A stretch of 44,826 nt of DNA, taken from NCBI GenBank assembly GCA_944321125.1, contig CALUKD010000030.1, positions 1-44,826 of the forward strand. The letters are read 5' to 3'. The notes beneath the pieces are model-generated. The model was not told the origin of the DNA, made no database searches, and saw only the letters and a program-made list of their open reading frames with translations. Position numbers and translations under genes: made by a program. Positions 8,389 through 15,509 of this stretch are shown here, one piece after another; position 1 is the first letter of the stretch, and each line of letters starts with the position of its first letter. The stretch comes from Candidatus Butyricimonas faecavium. Lineage in GTDB: Bacteria > Bacteroidota > Bacteroidia > Bacteroidales > Marinifilaceae.

Positions 8389-9543
8389 TTAGTAAATTTT
8401 CCTCACCCCATCACCAATATCTGCCACGTAAAACTCGGCATTCAACCCGACTTTATCGTGGTACACTGAAGCCAATTTCTCGATGAAATCCTGCACGTTA
8501 TCCTCTTTCACGAGGCTCACCGTACATCCACCGAAACCACCGCCCGTGATCCGGGAACCTAACACCCCCGGCAATTTCTGCCCTTCCTCGGCTAGCGTAT
8601 CCATCTCGACACCGGTAACCTCGTAATCCTCCTTCAACGACCGATGCGATGCGTTCATCAATTCCCCGAAACGAACCAAATCCCCCCTTTGTAACACATC
8701 AATGGCCTCGTTCACCCTAGCATTCTCCGTTACAGCATGACGAGCCCGGTGGTAAACGATTTCATCGGAAATCAGATGCCTCGCCCTCTCCAACTCTTCC
8801 TCACTCAAATCACATAGATGTTTCACGTTGAATTCCTGATTTATATCGTCCAAAGCCTGTTCACACTGGCTCCTTCGCACATTATACTCGGAAGCAACCA
8901 GATCATGTTTTATATTTGAATTAGTGATCACCAATTTATATCCATTGAGATTTAGCGGGATTAAATCGTAATCCAAAGTACCACAATCCAGAGCAATAGC
9001 GTGCTCCTTCTTTCCCATACCCACGGCAAACTGGTCCATGATCCCACAATTCATACCCACGAAAACATTTTCTGCCCGTTGAGACATCTTCACCAACTCC
9101 ACCACGTCCAATCCGGTATTCAACTGATCGTTCAGCATAAACGCCGTCACCACCTCGATCGAAGCGGACGAAGACAAACCAGCACCATTCGGGATATCCC
9201 CGAAATACAAGATATTAAAACCCCACGGGGCAACTCCTCTATCTGCAAACTCCTTCACCACGCCCAAAGGATACTTCACCCATTCCGTGGGTTTATGTTC
9301 AAAAATACTCGAATCACATTCCACCCGGAAAGTTTGATTCATGCTGGCAAAAGCAATCTTCTGATCGTCCCGACGGGCCACGGCCAGATAAGTTCCGAAA
9401 CTCAATGCACACGGGAAAACCCGTCCTCCGTTATAATCAATATGTTCCCCGATTAAATTTACCCGTCCGGGAGCAAAATACAAATGCGCAACTTTTGTTC
9501 CGTAAATTTCCTCAAATCTTTTTTCCAACACGCCTGTATCCAT
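8389..9543 (-). CDS. galK: Galactokinase
   Basis: This 384-residue GHMP kinase phosphorylates galactose at C1, the first step of the Leloir pathway. The galactokinase signature GRVNLIGEHIDYNGG is at 26-40, the ATP loop GAGLSSSAS at 120-128, the catalytic-base segment CGIMDQFAV further on, and the C-terminal GGGFGGC. Length is normal. It is first in a two-gene operon with the symporter and divergent from galM, so uptake, mutarotation and phosphorylation of galactose are encoded together. galT and galE are not in this window. Confidence 0.97.
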   Translation of the reverse strand: MDTGVLEKRFEEIYGTKVAHLYFAPGRVNLIGEHIDYNGGRVFPCALSFGTYLAVARRDDQKIAFASMNQTFRVECDSSIFEHKPTEWVKYPLGVVKEFADRGVAPWGFNILYFGDIPNGAGLSSSASIEVVTAFMLNDQLNTGLDVVELVKMSQRAENVFVGMNCGIMDQFAVGMGKKEHAIALDCGTLDYDLIPLNLNGYKLVITNSNIKHDLVASEYNVRRSQCEQALDDINQEFNVKHLCDLSEEELERARHLISDEIVYHRARHAVTENARVNEAIDVLQRGDLVRFGELMNASHRSLKEDYEVTGVEMDTLAEEGQKLPGVLGSRITGGGFGGCTVSLVKEDNVQDFIEKLASVYHDKVGLNAEFYVADIGDGVRKIY

Positions 9544-9550
9544 TTTAATT

Positions 9551-9571
9551 AATTTAAAATTTAGAATTTAA
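9551..9571. repeat. A-rich heptad repeat upstream of galK
   Basis: Three tandem 7-bp units, AATTTAA, AATTTAG and AATTTAA, lie in the leader between the galK start and its promoter. They belong to the dispersed heptad family. Confidence 0.6.
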
Positions 9572-9596
9572 AATGGGGTTTAATGCCACATATCTA

Positions 9597-9604
9597 CAAA
9601 GTTA
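9597..9604 (-). promoter_or_regulatory. Candidate -7 box of the galK-symporter operon
   Basis: On the minus strand this reads TAACTTTG, a full match to TAnnTTTG, 54 bases before the galK start. The -33 word is not clear; a TTG lies further upstream than usual. Confidence 0.45.
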
Positions 9605-9691
9605 AAGCATTTTCTTTAAAATTTTATATTCAATACGAATGAAAATTACATTCTATTGCTTATTTTTATGAATCGATTAAAATCATGGATC

Positions 9692-10708
9692 ATGGAACTG
9701 AAAGAATATATTCTCAAAAATGAATGCCTTGAAATTCATGTATGTAATCTCGGCGGAATTATTAAAAACATATTCGTACGCGATTGCAGGTGGAAACTTG
9801 TAGACGTGGTTTTAGGATTTGATACCCTTGAACAATATATCGCCCCGGAATACCGGAAAAATTACCCTTATTTCGGAGCACTCATCGGACGCTATGGAAA
9901 CCGTATCAAAGGTGGGGAGATTACGATTGACAATACGACTTACACCCTAAACAAGAATGAAAAAGGGAATACGCTACATGGAGGAACACCCGGTTTCGAT
10001 CAACATCTGTGGGATGTGGAACAACCGGATGACGAACATCTCATCCTACGCTACACGAGCCCGGACGGGGAGAATGGTTTCCCCGGTACACTAGAAGTCA
10101 CGGTGTACTATTCCATTGAAAACAACGTATTCCGAGTGATTTACGAGGCCAGTTGCGACCAACCGACACACGTGAATCTCACGCAACATCCCTATTTCAA
10201 TCTAAGACCGACCGATGAGAATATCGGAAATCACGAACTACGGCTTTATACCTCACGCTACTTGGAAACAACTCCTGATTTAATTCCAACAGGAACCGTT
10301 TTGTCGACGGATAAAAAACACGCTTTCAATTTTAATAAACCGCTTTTCCTCACTTTACAGGAAGACGGATTGGATGATTGCTACACATTCGAGAACCCGA
10401 TAGAACCCCAACTTATGGCCGAATTGTCCCACCCGAAAAATGGGATTACAGTTACCATCTTGTCGGATTACCCCGGTTTACAAGTCTACACGGGCAAATA
10501 CCTCAACGTGGCCAACGGAAAAGGTGGAAAGCACTATGGCCCTTATTCAGGAATTGCTCTCGAAACACAAATGTTTCCAGATAGTCCCCACCATCCTCAT
10601 TTTCCTTCTACCCGCTTGAATCCGGACGAACGATATTATCACAAAACGATCTATTCATTCAATTGTATCAGCGTGGAAGAATACTACGAGGACGAAACCG
10701 AAAAATAA
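9692..10708 (+). CDS. galM: Aldose 1-epimerase (galactose mutarotase)
   Basis: This 338-residue cytosolic mutarotase converts beta- to alpha-D-galactose for galactokinase. NRIKGGEI and LHGG occur in the first third, then the catalytic histidine in NLTQHPYFNL and the catalytic glutamate in ALETQMFPDSPHH. I chose the ATG at 9692 because the domain begins at MELKEYILKN; the frame stays open upstream to an ATG at 9668 and a TTG at 9656, but that adds residues unlike the family. It is divergent from galK with a shared regulatory gap. Confidence 0.94.
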   Translation: MELKEYILKNECLEIHVCNLGGIIKNIFVRDCRWKLVDVVLGFDTLEQYIAPEYRKNYPYFGALIGRYGNRIKGGEITIDNTTYTLNKNEKGNTLHGGTPGFDQHLWDVEQPDDEHLILRYTSPDGENGFPGTLEVTVYYSIENNVFRVIYEASCDQPTHVNLTQHPYFNLRPTDENIGNHELRLYTSRYLETTPDLIPTGTVLSTDKKHAFNFNKPLFLTLQEDGLDDCYTFENPIEPQLMAELSHPKNGITVTILSDYPGLQVYTGKYLNVANGKGGKHYGPYSGIALETQMFPDSPHHPHFPSTRLNPDERYYHKTIYSFNCISVEEYYEDETEK

Positions 10709-10798
10709 ACCCACTATAATAATTAATCAACAAACGATAAGAAGATCGTTCGACTTTAGCTTTCCAAAGCCCATTATAAAAGGTTTGTTTATTATTCT

Positions 10799-10829
10799 TT
10801 TGAATCATTGCTTAATTTTATTAGTTTTG
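10799..10829 (+). promoter_or_regulatory. Promoter of the GNAT-ibrA-ibrB cassette
   Basis: TTTG at 10799-10802, exactly 19 bases, then TAGTTTTG at 10822-10829: a full -33/-7 match. Transcription should begin near 10835, about 10 bases before the ATG at 10846. Confidence 0.75.
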
Positions 10830-10845
10830 CAAAAAGCGATCGGCA

Positions 10846-11190
10846 ATGGACATAGAAAAATTACATGGTACGGATCCTCGGTTATACCAACTCGTGGCAC
10901 CGTTGGTAATGAGCATCCCTGTACTTCGGTACAATAACAACTATCCGTTCAAGACCTCTGCACACCACAAATGGCTCGTGGCAACAAACAAGGGAGAGGT
11001 GAAAGGGTTTATGCCTATTGACATAAAGAGTACAGGCGCTTGCATTGATAATTATTACGTATCGGGAGGTAATTCCTCGTTACTATCCGCCTTGATTGAC
11101 TTCGCAAAAAAGAATTTGCAGGGGAACAACCTCTTTTTGCCGTTTCCCACACCCGAGATGCAGAAACCTTCAAGACAAACGGTTTTATAG
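10846..11190 (+). CDS. GNAT-like acetyltransferase, zero-frame product (frameshifted)
   Basis: The zero frame gives 114 residues and stops at 11190, but the protein character continues in the -1 frame. Residues 1-89 look like a GNAT fold: a strand WLVATNKGEVKGFMPI, then CIDNYYVSGG and a helix LLSALIDFAKK. Past that point the zero frame reads as noise. Re-reading one base at the A-run 11106-11111 gives a natural tail with AVSHTRDAETFKTNGF and WKLYIKM, ending at 11264 for a total of 139 residues. It is the first gene of the IbrA/IbrB cassette, with a strong promoter 17 bases upstream. It is either a slipped pseudogene, a programmed frameshift gene, or an assembly error. Confidence 0.75.
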   Translation: MDIEKLHGTDPRLYQLVAPLVMSIPVLRYNNNYPFKTSAHHKWLVATNKGEVKGFMPIDIKSTGACIDNYYVSGGNSSLLSALIDFAKKNLQGNNLFLPFPTPEMQKPSRQTVL

Positions 11191-11264
11191 TTTCAAAAGA
11201 GTGGAAATTGTATATAAAAATGGTATATCCTCCAGCTTATGAGAATAAAAAAAAGTGTGTATGA
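11106..11264 (+). other. A AAA AAG slippery site and -1 frame tail of the GNAT-like gene
   Basis: The bases 11106-11112 read A AAA AAG in the correct phase (zero-frame codons GCA AAA AAG), the same heptamer used for -1 frameshifting in E. coli dnaX. After slippage the frame runs from GAA at 11112 to TGA at 11262-11264 and encodes 50 GNAT-like residues. A weak GGGAA/TTCCC stem begins about 9 bases after the heptamer. The tail ends inside ibrA, overlapping its start by 26 bases, which is typical of intact operon genes. Read-through efficiency cannot be judged from sequence. Confidence 0.7.
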
Positions 11265-12543
11265 TGTCGTGCAAAACCGACTAGAACGAATTTTTTCTGA
11301 TTTTGATAACGTGTACGTGTCTTTCTCCGGGGGAAAAGACAGCGGGGTTTTACTAAACCTTTGCATTGACTATATCCGTCGGCATAAGCTCAAACGGAAA
11401 TTAGGCGTTTTCCACATGGACTACGAAGTACAGTACAACGAGACAATCCGGTACGTGGATCGCACGCTCGCTGACAACGCTGATCTATTGGAAATCTACC
11501 GGGTATGCATCCCGTTCAAAGTCTCCACCTGTACCTCTATGTACCAACGTTTTTGGCGCCCGTGGGATGACAATTTACGGGAACTATGGGTTAGAGATAT
11601 GCCCGAAACGTGCCACCGCAAAGAAGATTTTGATTTCTACACCGAAGAGATGTGGGACTACGATTTTCAAGTCAGGTTTGCGGAATGGTATCACCAGAAA
11701 AAAAATGCCCAACGTACCTGTTGCCTCATCGGTATTCGCACGCAGGAAAGCTACCACCGTTGGCAAGCGATCCACCGGGACAGAAATTACCACAGTTACA
11801 AACACCTGAAATGGACACACAAGGTAACGACAAATATCTTTAATGCCTATCCCATATACGACTGGCTCACCACGGACATCTGGACGGCCAACGGGAAATT
11901 TCAATGGGACTATAATCACCTGTACGACCTCTACTACCAAGCCGGAGTTCCTCTTGAAAGACAACGAGTAGCTAGCCCGTTTATCTCTCAGGCTCTTTCC
12001 AGTTTAAAACTCTATCGAGCCATCGACCCGGACACGTGGGGTAAGATGATCAATCGGGTCAACGGAGTTAATTTCACCGGATTATACGGGGGAACATCTG
12101 CCATGGGCTGGCAGTCTATCACTCTCCCTGAAAACATGACTTGGTCAGCTTACTTTAAATTTCTCCTTTGTACCCTACCGGAAGAGGCAAGAGAAAACTA
12201 CTTGCACAAACTCTCCGTAAGTATGGAATTCTGGCGAAACAAAGGTGGTTGTCTAGCAGAAGAAACCATCGCCAAACTACAACGAATGGGAATCCCCATC
12301 ACGGTTAGCGAATCGACAAATTACAAGACAGATAAAAAGCCCGTGCGTATGGATTATCAAGATGACGTACGTATCCCGGAGTTTAAAGAACTCCCCACAT
12401 TCAAACGCATTTGTATTTGTATCTTGAAAAACGACCATGCCTGCAAATACATGGGGTTCGCCCCCTCGAAAGCCGAACGAGAACGCCGGGCCAAGGTTAT
12501 GCAAAAATATAAATCTATCATGGAATCTTATGGAAGAATATAA
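11239..12543 (+). CDS. ibrA: IbrA-like PAPS-reductase-superfamily protein (DUF3440)
   Basis: This 434-residue protein has a PP-loop ATPase motif SFSGGKDS at residues 28-35, which binds ATP alpha-phosphate in PAPS reductases, DndC and tRNA-modifying enzymes. A CCLIGIRTQES segment and a cysteine-rich C-terminal stretch (RICICILKNDHACKYMGF) follow, and could coordinate metal or an Fe-S cluster. E. coli IbrA was named from immunoglobulin-binding regulation, but the biochemistry is not known to me. It overlaps the upstream frameshifted frame and the downstream ibrB start, so the three genes are translationally coupled. Confidence 0.88.
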   Translation: MRIKKSVYDVVQNRLERIFSDFDNVYVSFSGGKDSGVLLNLCIDYIRRHKLKRKLGVFHMDYEVQYNETIRYVDRTLADNADLLEIYRVCIPFKVSTCTSMYQRFWRPWDDNLRELWVRDMPETCHRKEDFDFYTEEMWDYDFQVRFAEWYHQKKNAQRTCCLIGIRTQESYHRWQAIHRDRNYHSYKHLKWTHKVTTNIFNAYPIYDWLTTDIWTANGKFQWDYNHLYDLYYQAGVPLERQRVASPFISQALSSLKLYRAIDPDTWGKMINRVNGVNFTGLYGGTSAMGWQSITLPENMTWSAYFKFLLCTLPEEARENYLHKLSVSMEFWRNKGGCLAEETIAKLQRMGIPITVSESTNYKTDKKPVRMDYQDDVRIPEFKELPTFKRICICILKNDHACKYMGFAPSKAERERRAKVMQKYKSIMESYGRI

Positions 12544-13042
12544 AAGTCCCGTGTACCATGTTATCGCAGTTCCGATTGACAAGGTCGTTGCCAATACCTA
12601 TAACCCGAATGTGGTGGCTCCCCCAGAAATGAAACTATTGGAACTATCCATCTGGGAAGACGGCTACACGATGCCGTGTGTCTGTTATTACATCCCGGAA
12701 AAGGATATTTATGAACTCGTGGATGGCTTTCACCGCTATAAAGTTATGAAAACATCTCAACGCATCTTCGAACGGGAAAAAGGATTACTCCCGGTCGTTG
12801 TTATCAATAAAGATATTTCCAACCGTATGGCTTCCACCATCCGGCACAACCGGGCAAGAGGTACGCATAGCATCGAATTAATGACCGAAATTGTGGCCGA
12901 GCTAACCAAAGCCGGCATGTCCGACAGTTGGATTATGCGTAATATTGGAATGGATAAAGATGAATTATTACGTCTGAAACAAATCTCCGGACTGGCAGAA
13001 TTATTTGCAGATAAGGAATTTAGCTTAACAAGAGATGACTAG
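12530..13042 (+). CDS. ibrB: IbrB-like ParB/sulfiredoxin-domain protein
   Basis: This 170-residue protein starts at the ATG at 12530, inside the last 14 bases of ibrA. The open frame extends upstream to 12437, but the extra residues lie in ibrA and are not family-like. A ParB N-terminal domain is visible: IPIDKVVANTYNPN, then ELVDGFHRYKVM (the GxHRxxA-like motif), then TIRHNRARGTHSIE. Such domains bind or hydrolyse nucleotides such as CTP or ATP. With IbrA it forms a conserved gene pair; I infer a joint role in nucleotide or nucleic-acid chemistry. Confidence 0.88.
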   Translation: MEEYKSPVYHVIAVPIDKVVANTYNPNVVAPPEMKLLELSIWEDGYTMPCVCYYIPEKDIYELVDGFHRYKVMKTSQRIFEREKGLLPVVVINKDISNRMASTIRHNRARGTHSIELMTEIVAELTKAGMSDSWIMRNIGMDKDELLRLKQISGLAELFADKEFSLTRDD

Positions 13043-13055
13043 AAAAATTCAATGA

Positions 13056-13101
13056 TTTACGATTTAGTGATTCTATAAAACTATAATCACTAAATCGTAA
13101 A
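13056..13101. terminator. 17-bp perfect hairpin between convergent genes
   Basis: TTTACGATTTAGTGATT (13056-13072) is repeated as an exact inverted copy (13085-13101) with a 12-base loop, in the 70-bp gap between ibrB and the convergent aminotransferase. The arms are made of the same 7-bp units as the dispersed heptad repeats. Position suggests a bidirectional terminator, although no clean T-tract follows. Confidence 0.6.
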
Positions 13102-13112
13102 CTTCCAAGTCA

Positions 13113-14216
13113 TCAAATTGTTTCAAAATATTTCACTAACTTTTCATGAGGCACGGAAACGCAGATACGGGAATAATCTTTTGCATACTCCTGTCGGGTT
13201 TTCGTGAAAAAAGAAAGTGACACAGCACCAATATAATGTTCCAATAGCTCTTCCTCACTACGATTCACGATCACGAAGATACCTCGTGGCGTAGTACCAT
13301 GATAAAACTCTTCCGCCAACAGCCCTCTTTCCCGTAAATACTCAATATTCAAAGCAATATCCCGGGTAGTACGCTCTTTAAATGCCGTCACGGCCTTTTT
13401 CCCCTCCGGCGTTGTCAACAAGCGCAACACAAGCTCCTGTGCAAAACCGTTAATCCCATTCGTATTGTACATCACTCTCACCTCCAATTCGTCATGCAAC
13501 TCCTTGTTACACGTGTGGATAAAACCAAGCCGTTGTCCGCTTAACCCAACCGACTTACTAAAACTCTCCGTGATAATCACATTATCCAGATTCATCAAAT
13601 GCGTATAATAATCATCCGAAGCGTCCATAAACAACCGACGATAAGGACAATCATAAAAAATCACCACCCCGGCATCATTCAACGCCCGAATAATATTCAA
13701 CTGTTCCTCGTCATCATGCTTGTCTCCCAGCGGATTACTCGGATCACTGATCAACACGGCGTTTCCCTTCAATCGATCGATCATAGAGAGTAAATCCGAT
13801 TGACGATCATATCCTTCACTCTCCACGGAACGAATCTTGAGCATTTTAAAATAGCAGCCCCAATAGTACGAGGGTAAGAACAACTTCCCGATATTCACAG
13901 TCTGTGCCACAAGATCAAGGGCATGCATCCCCCCTGCCGTAATTAGTATATTATCCGGCGAAGACTTCCCGGCAAAAAATTCCTCGTTAATCGCCACTCG
14001 TAAGTCCGGACGTCCGGCTCCATGCGGGTACACTTGTATCTCCGGGGAATTAAAATCGATAGATTTCACAACTTCCGTCAAGTCGATATTCACCACTTGG
14101 TTCACACCCCTATTCAAAGGCAAATACTCTTTCCCACTCTTCAGGGAAAGTTCTTTCAGCGTCTCCCCAATTTGCACAATACGGGAAAGAGCAGCCCCAC
14201 TCTTATTTATTTTCAT
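13113..14216 (-). CDS. PLP-dependent aminotransferase, class I/II
   Basis: This 367-residue fold-type I enzyme has a compact N-terminal arm, the core pattern PHGAGRPDLRVAI near 64-77, SNPLG at 160-164, Asp189 and Tyr192 in FYDCPYRR, the Schiff-base lysine Lys221 in SFSKS, and Arg229 in GQRLG. It is cytosolic. The substrate is unknown; it is only distantly like the first aminotransferase of the window. It lies 14 bases downstream of the DUF4268 gene on the same strand and so may share its transcript. Confidence 0.92.
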   Translation of the reverse strand: MKINKSGAALSRIVQIGETLKELSLKSGKEYLPLNRGVNQVVNIDLTEVVKSIDFNSPEIQVYPHGAGRPDLRVAINEEFFAGKSSPDNILITAGGMHALDLVAQTVNIGKLFLPSYYWGCYFKMLKIRSVESEGYDRQSDLLSMIDRLKGNAVLISDPSNPLGDKHDDEEQLNIIRALNDAGVVIFYDCPYRRLFMDASDDYYTHLMNLDNVIITESFSKSVGLSGQRLGFIHTCNKELHDELEVRVMYNTNGINGFAQELVLRLLTTPEGKKAVTAFKERTTRDIALNIEYLRERGLLAEEFYHGTTPRGIFVIVNRSEEELLEHYIGAVSLSFFTKTRQEYAKDYSRICVSVPHEKLVKYFETI

Positions 14217-14230
14217 CGCAATCCAGCGTT

Positions 14231-14695
14231 TTAATTATCGTTCTGTTTCAATCGTTCGTTAATTAAATCCCTGTATTCGTAATAAAGATCTTCCAGCAAA
14301 GGCATCTTCTCTGCAAAAAAAGCATAGATCCGTTCGTGGTCCTCCATTCTGTAAAGATTCACACCCCGTAACTCAAAATAAATCGCACTGATCTCCTGCC
14401 CCTCGATTCCGGTATATTCCTCTTCCCACTTTAACTCGTCACCACACTCTGCCCGAAATAATGTCTGATAAGATAACATACATTCGTACACCTCAAACCG
14501 ACGCAACTCATTTTTATGATCAATTTGGAATAAGACAAGTGCCTTCTCCCGGTCCGCATAAAATTTTAACTGCGTGGATCGTATCTTCACCCCCGTGAGC
14601 ACCCATTTCCGGTAAATATGTTTCCGCTTGCAATAACGCTTGAAACCTTCCCAGAATTTCACCCGAATCTCTTTTGCCTCTTCTTTCGTGAACAC
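14231..14695 (-). CDS. DUF4268 domain protein
   Basis: This protein of about 154 residues is unassigned, and I recognise the fold family only as DUF4268. Conserved-looking blocks are FWEGFKRY, KWVLTGVKI, LKFYADREKALVLFQID and, near the C terminus, EDLYYEYRDLI. I prefer a GTG start at 14695, which begins VFTKEEAKEIRVKFW as in relatives. The frame is open to an ATG at 14764, but the added 23 residues look non-native, and a minus-strand TATATTTG promoter box (14734-14741) lies inside them. It is charged and soluble, with no signal peptide once the extension is removed. It is divergent from rnhB. Confidence 0.75.
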   Translation of the reverse strand: MFTKEEAKEIRVKFWEGFKRYCKRKHIYRKWVLTGVKIRSTQLKFYADREKALVLFQIDHKNELRRFEVYECMLSYQTLFRAECGDELKWEEEYTGIEGQEISAIYFELRGVNLYRMEDHERIYAFFAEKMPLLEDLYYEYRDLINERLKQNDN

Positions 14696-14733
14696 CTCTG
14701 ATAAATTAAAATTAGTATACAGGGACAACCTCG

Positions 14734-14771
14734 CAAATATACGAAAAATTGCAAAGTATTTCATATATTTG
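14734..14771. promoter_or_regulatory. Back-to-back -7 boxes for the DUF4268 gene and rnhB
   Basis: The minus strand has TATATTTG at 14734-14741 and the plus strand has TATATTTG at 14764-14771, both exact -7 matches facing away from each other with 22 bases between. They imply divergent starts near 14728 and 14777. Neither has a -33 word at ideal spacing. Confidence 0.5.
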
Positions 14772-14783
14772 CAGGAATGATAG

Positions 14784-14806
14784 AGTTTATAAAGTTTATA
14801 AACTTT
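14784..14806. repeat. Palindrome and tandem 9-mer in the rnhB leader
   Basis: AGTTTATAA is directly repeated at 14784-14792 and 14793-14801. AAAGTTTATAAACTTT at 14791-14806 is a perfect 16-bp palindrome. It lies just after the presumed rnhB transcription start, where a repressor could act. Confidence 0.5.
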
Positions 14807-14820
14807 ACGAACTATTAATT

Positions 14821-15426
14821 ATGCTGACATTAAAATACTATCAAGATAAAATCGAGGCCGGATGCGATGAAGCCGGCAGAGGATGTCTGGCAGGACCGGT
14901 TTTTGCGGCAGCAGTAATCCTTCCTGAAAACTTTGCCAACGAGATGCTCAATGACTCCAAACAACTATCCGAAAAGAAACGGAATGAATTACGCCTGATC
15001 ATAGAACGGGAAGCCTTGGCATGGGCTGTGGCCAGCGTGGATAATAACGAGATCGACAATATCAACATCCTCAATGCTTCCATTGAAGGAATGCACCGGG
15101 CTTTGGCACAATTAAGCATTACTCCGGAGCACATTCTGATTGACGGTAACCGATTCAAACCCTACCGGAACATCGAATACCATTGCATCGTAAAAGGAGA
15201 CGGCAAATATATGGCTATCGCGGCAGCCTCCATTTTAGCCAAAACACATCGGGACGAGTACATGAAAAAATTACATGAAAAATATCCCGATTACGACTGG
15301 ATCAACAACAAAGGCTACCCGACTAAAAAACATCGGGAAGGCATTTTATCACATGGCGTTACCCCTTACCATCGACAAAGTTTCACGTTGCTCGACCCGC
15401 AATTAAAACTGGATTTCGATCATTAA
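14821..15426 (+). CDS. rnhB: Ribonuclease HII
   Basis: This 201-residue endonuclease removes ribonucleotides from DNA and RNA-DNA hybrids. The active-site start GCDEAGRG supplies Asp16 and Glu17; the later acidic residues lie in ILIDGN and THRDEYM, and ASILAKTHRD is typical of type 2 RNases H. The frame is open upstream to 14749, but the ATG at 14821 gives the family N terminus and lies after the promoter box, so the longer version is unlikely. Confidence 0.96.
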   Translation: MLTLKYYQDKIEAGCDEAGRGCLAGPVFAAAVILPENFANEMLNDSKQLSEKKRNELRLIIEREALAWAVASVDNNEIDNINILNASIEGMHRALAQLSITPEHILIDGNRFKPYRNIEYHCIVKGDGKYMAIAAASILAKTHRDEYMKKLHEKYPDYDWINNKGYPTKKHREGILSHGVTPYHRQSFTLLDPQLKLDFDH

Positions 15427-15470
15427 AAATAACAAATGGTACAATAGTTGTTACCTTTATAGCAAGGACT

Positions 15471-15498
15471 AACTTTTAGTTTTTAACTTTTAATTTTT
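15471..15498. repeat. A/T-rich heptad repeat before the GH3 gene
   Basis: Four tandem units AACTTTT, AGTTTTT, AACTTTT and AATTTTT lie between rnhB and the GH3-family gene, ending 11 bases before its ATG. They are a member of the dispersed heptad family, in reverse orientation. Confidence 0.65.
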
Positions 15499-15509
15499 AA
15501 CTTCATCCT

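Noticed and set aside
11148-11160. Frame break placed at the CCC GAG codons near 11152
   Set aside because: The -1 frame already reads as good GNAT sequence (EQPLFAVSHTRDAETF) upstream of that point, so the break belongs at the A-run 11106-11111.
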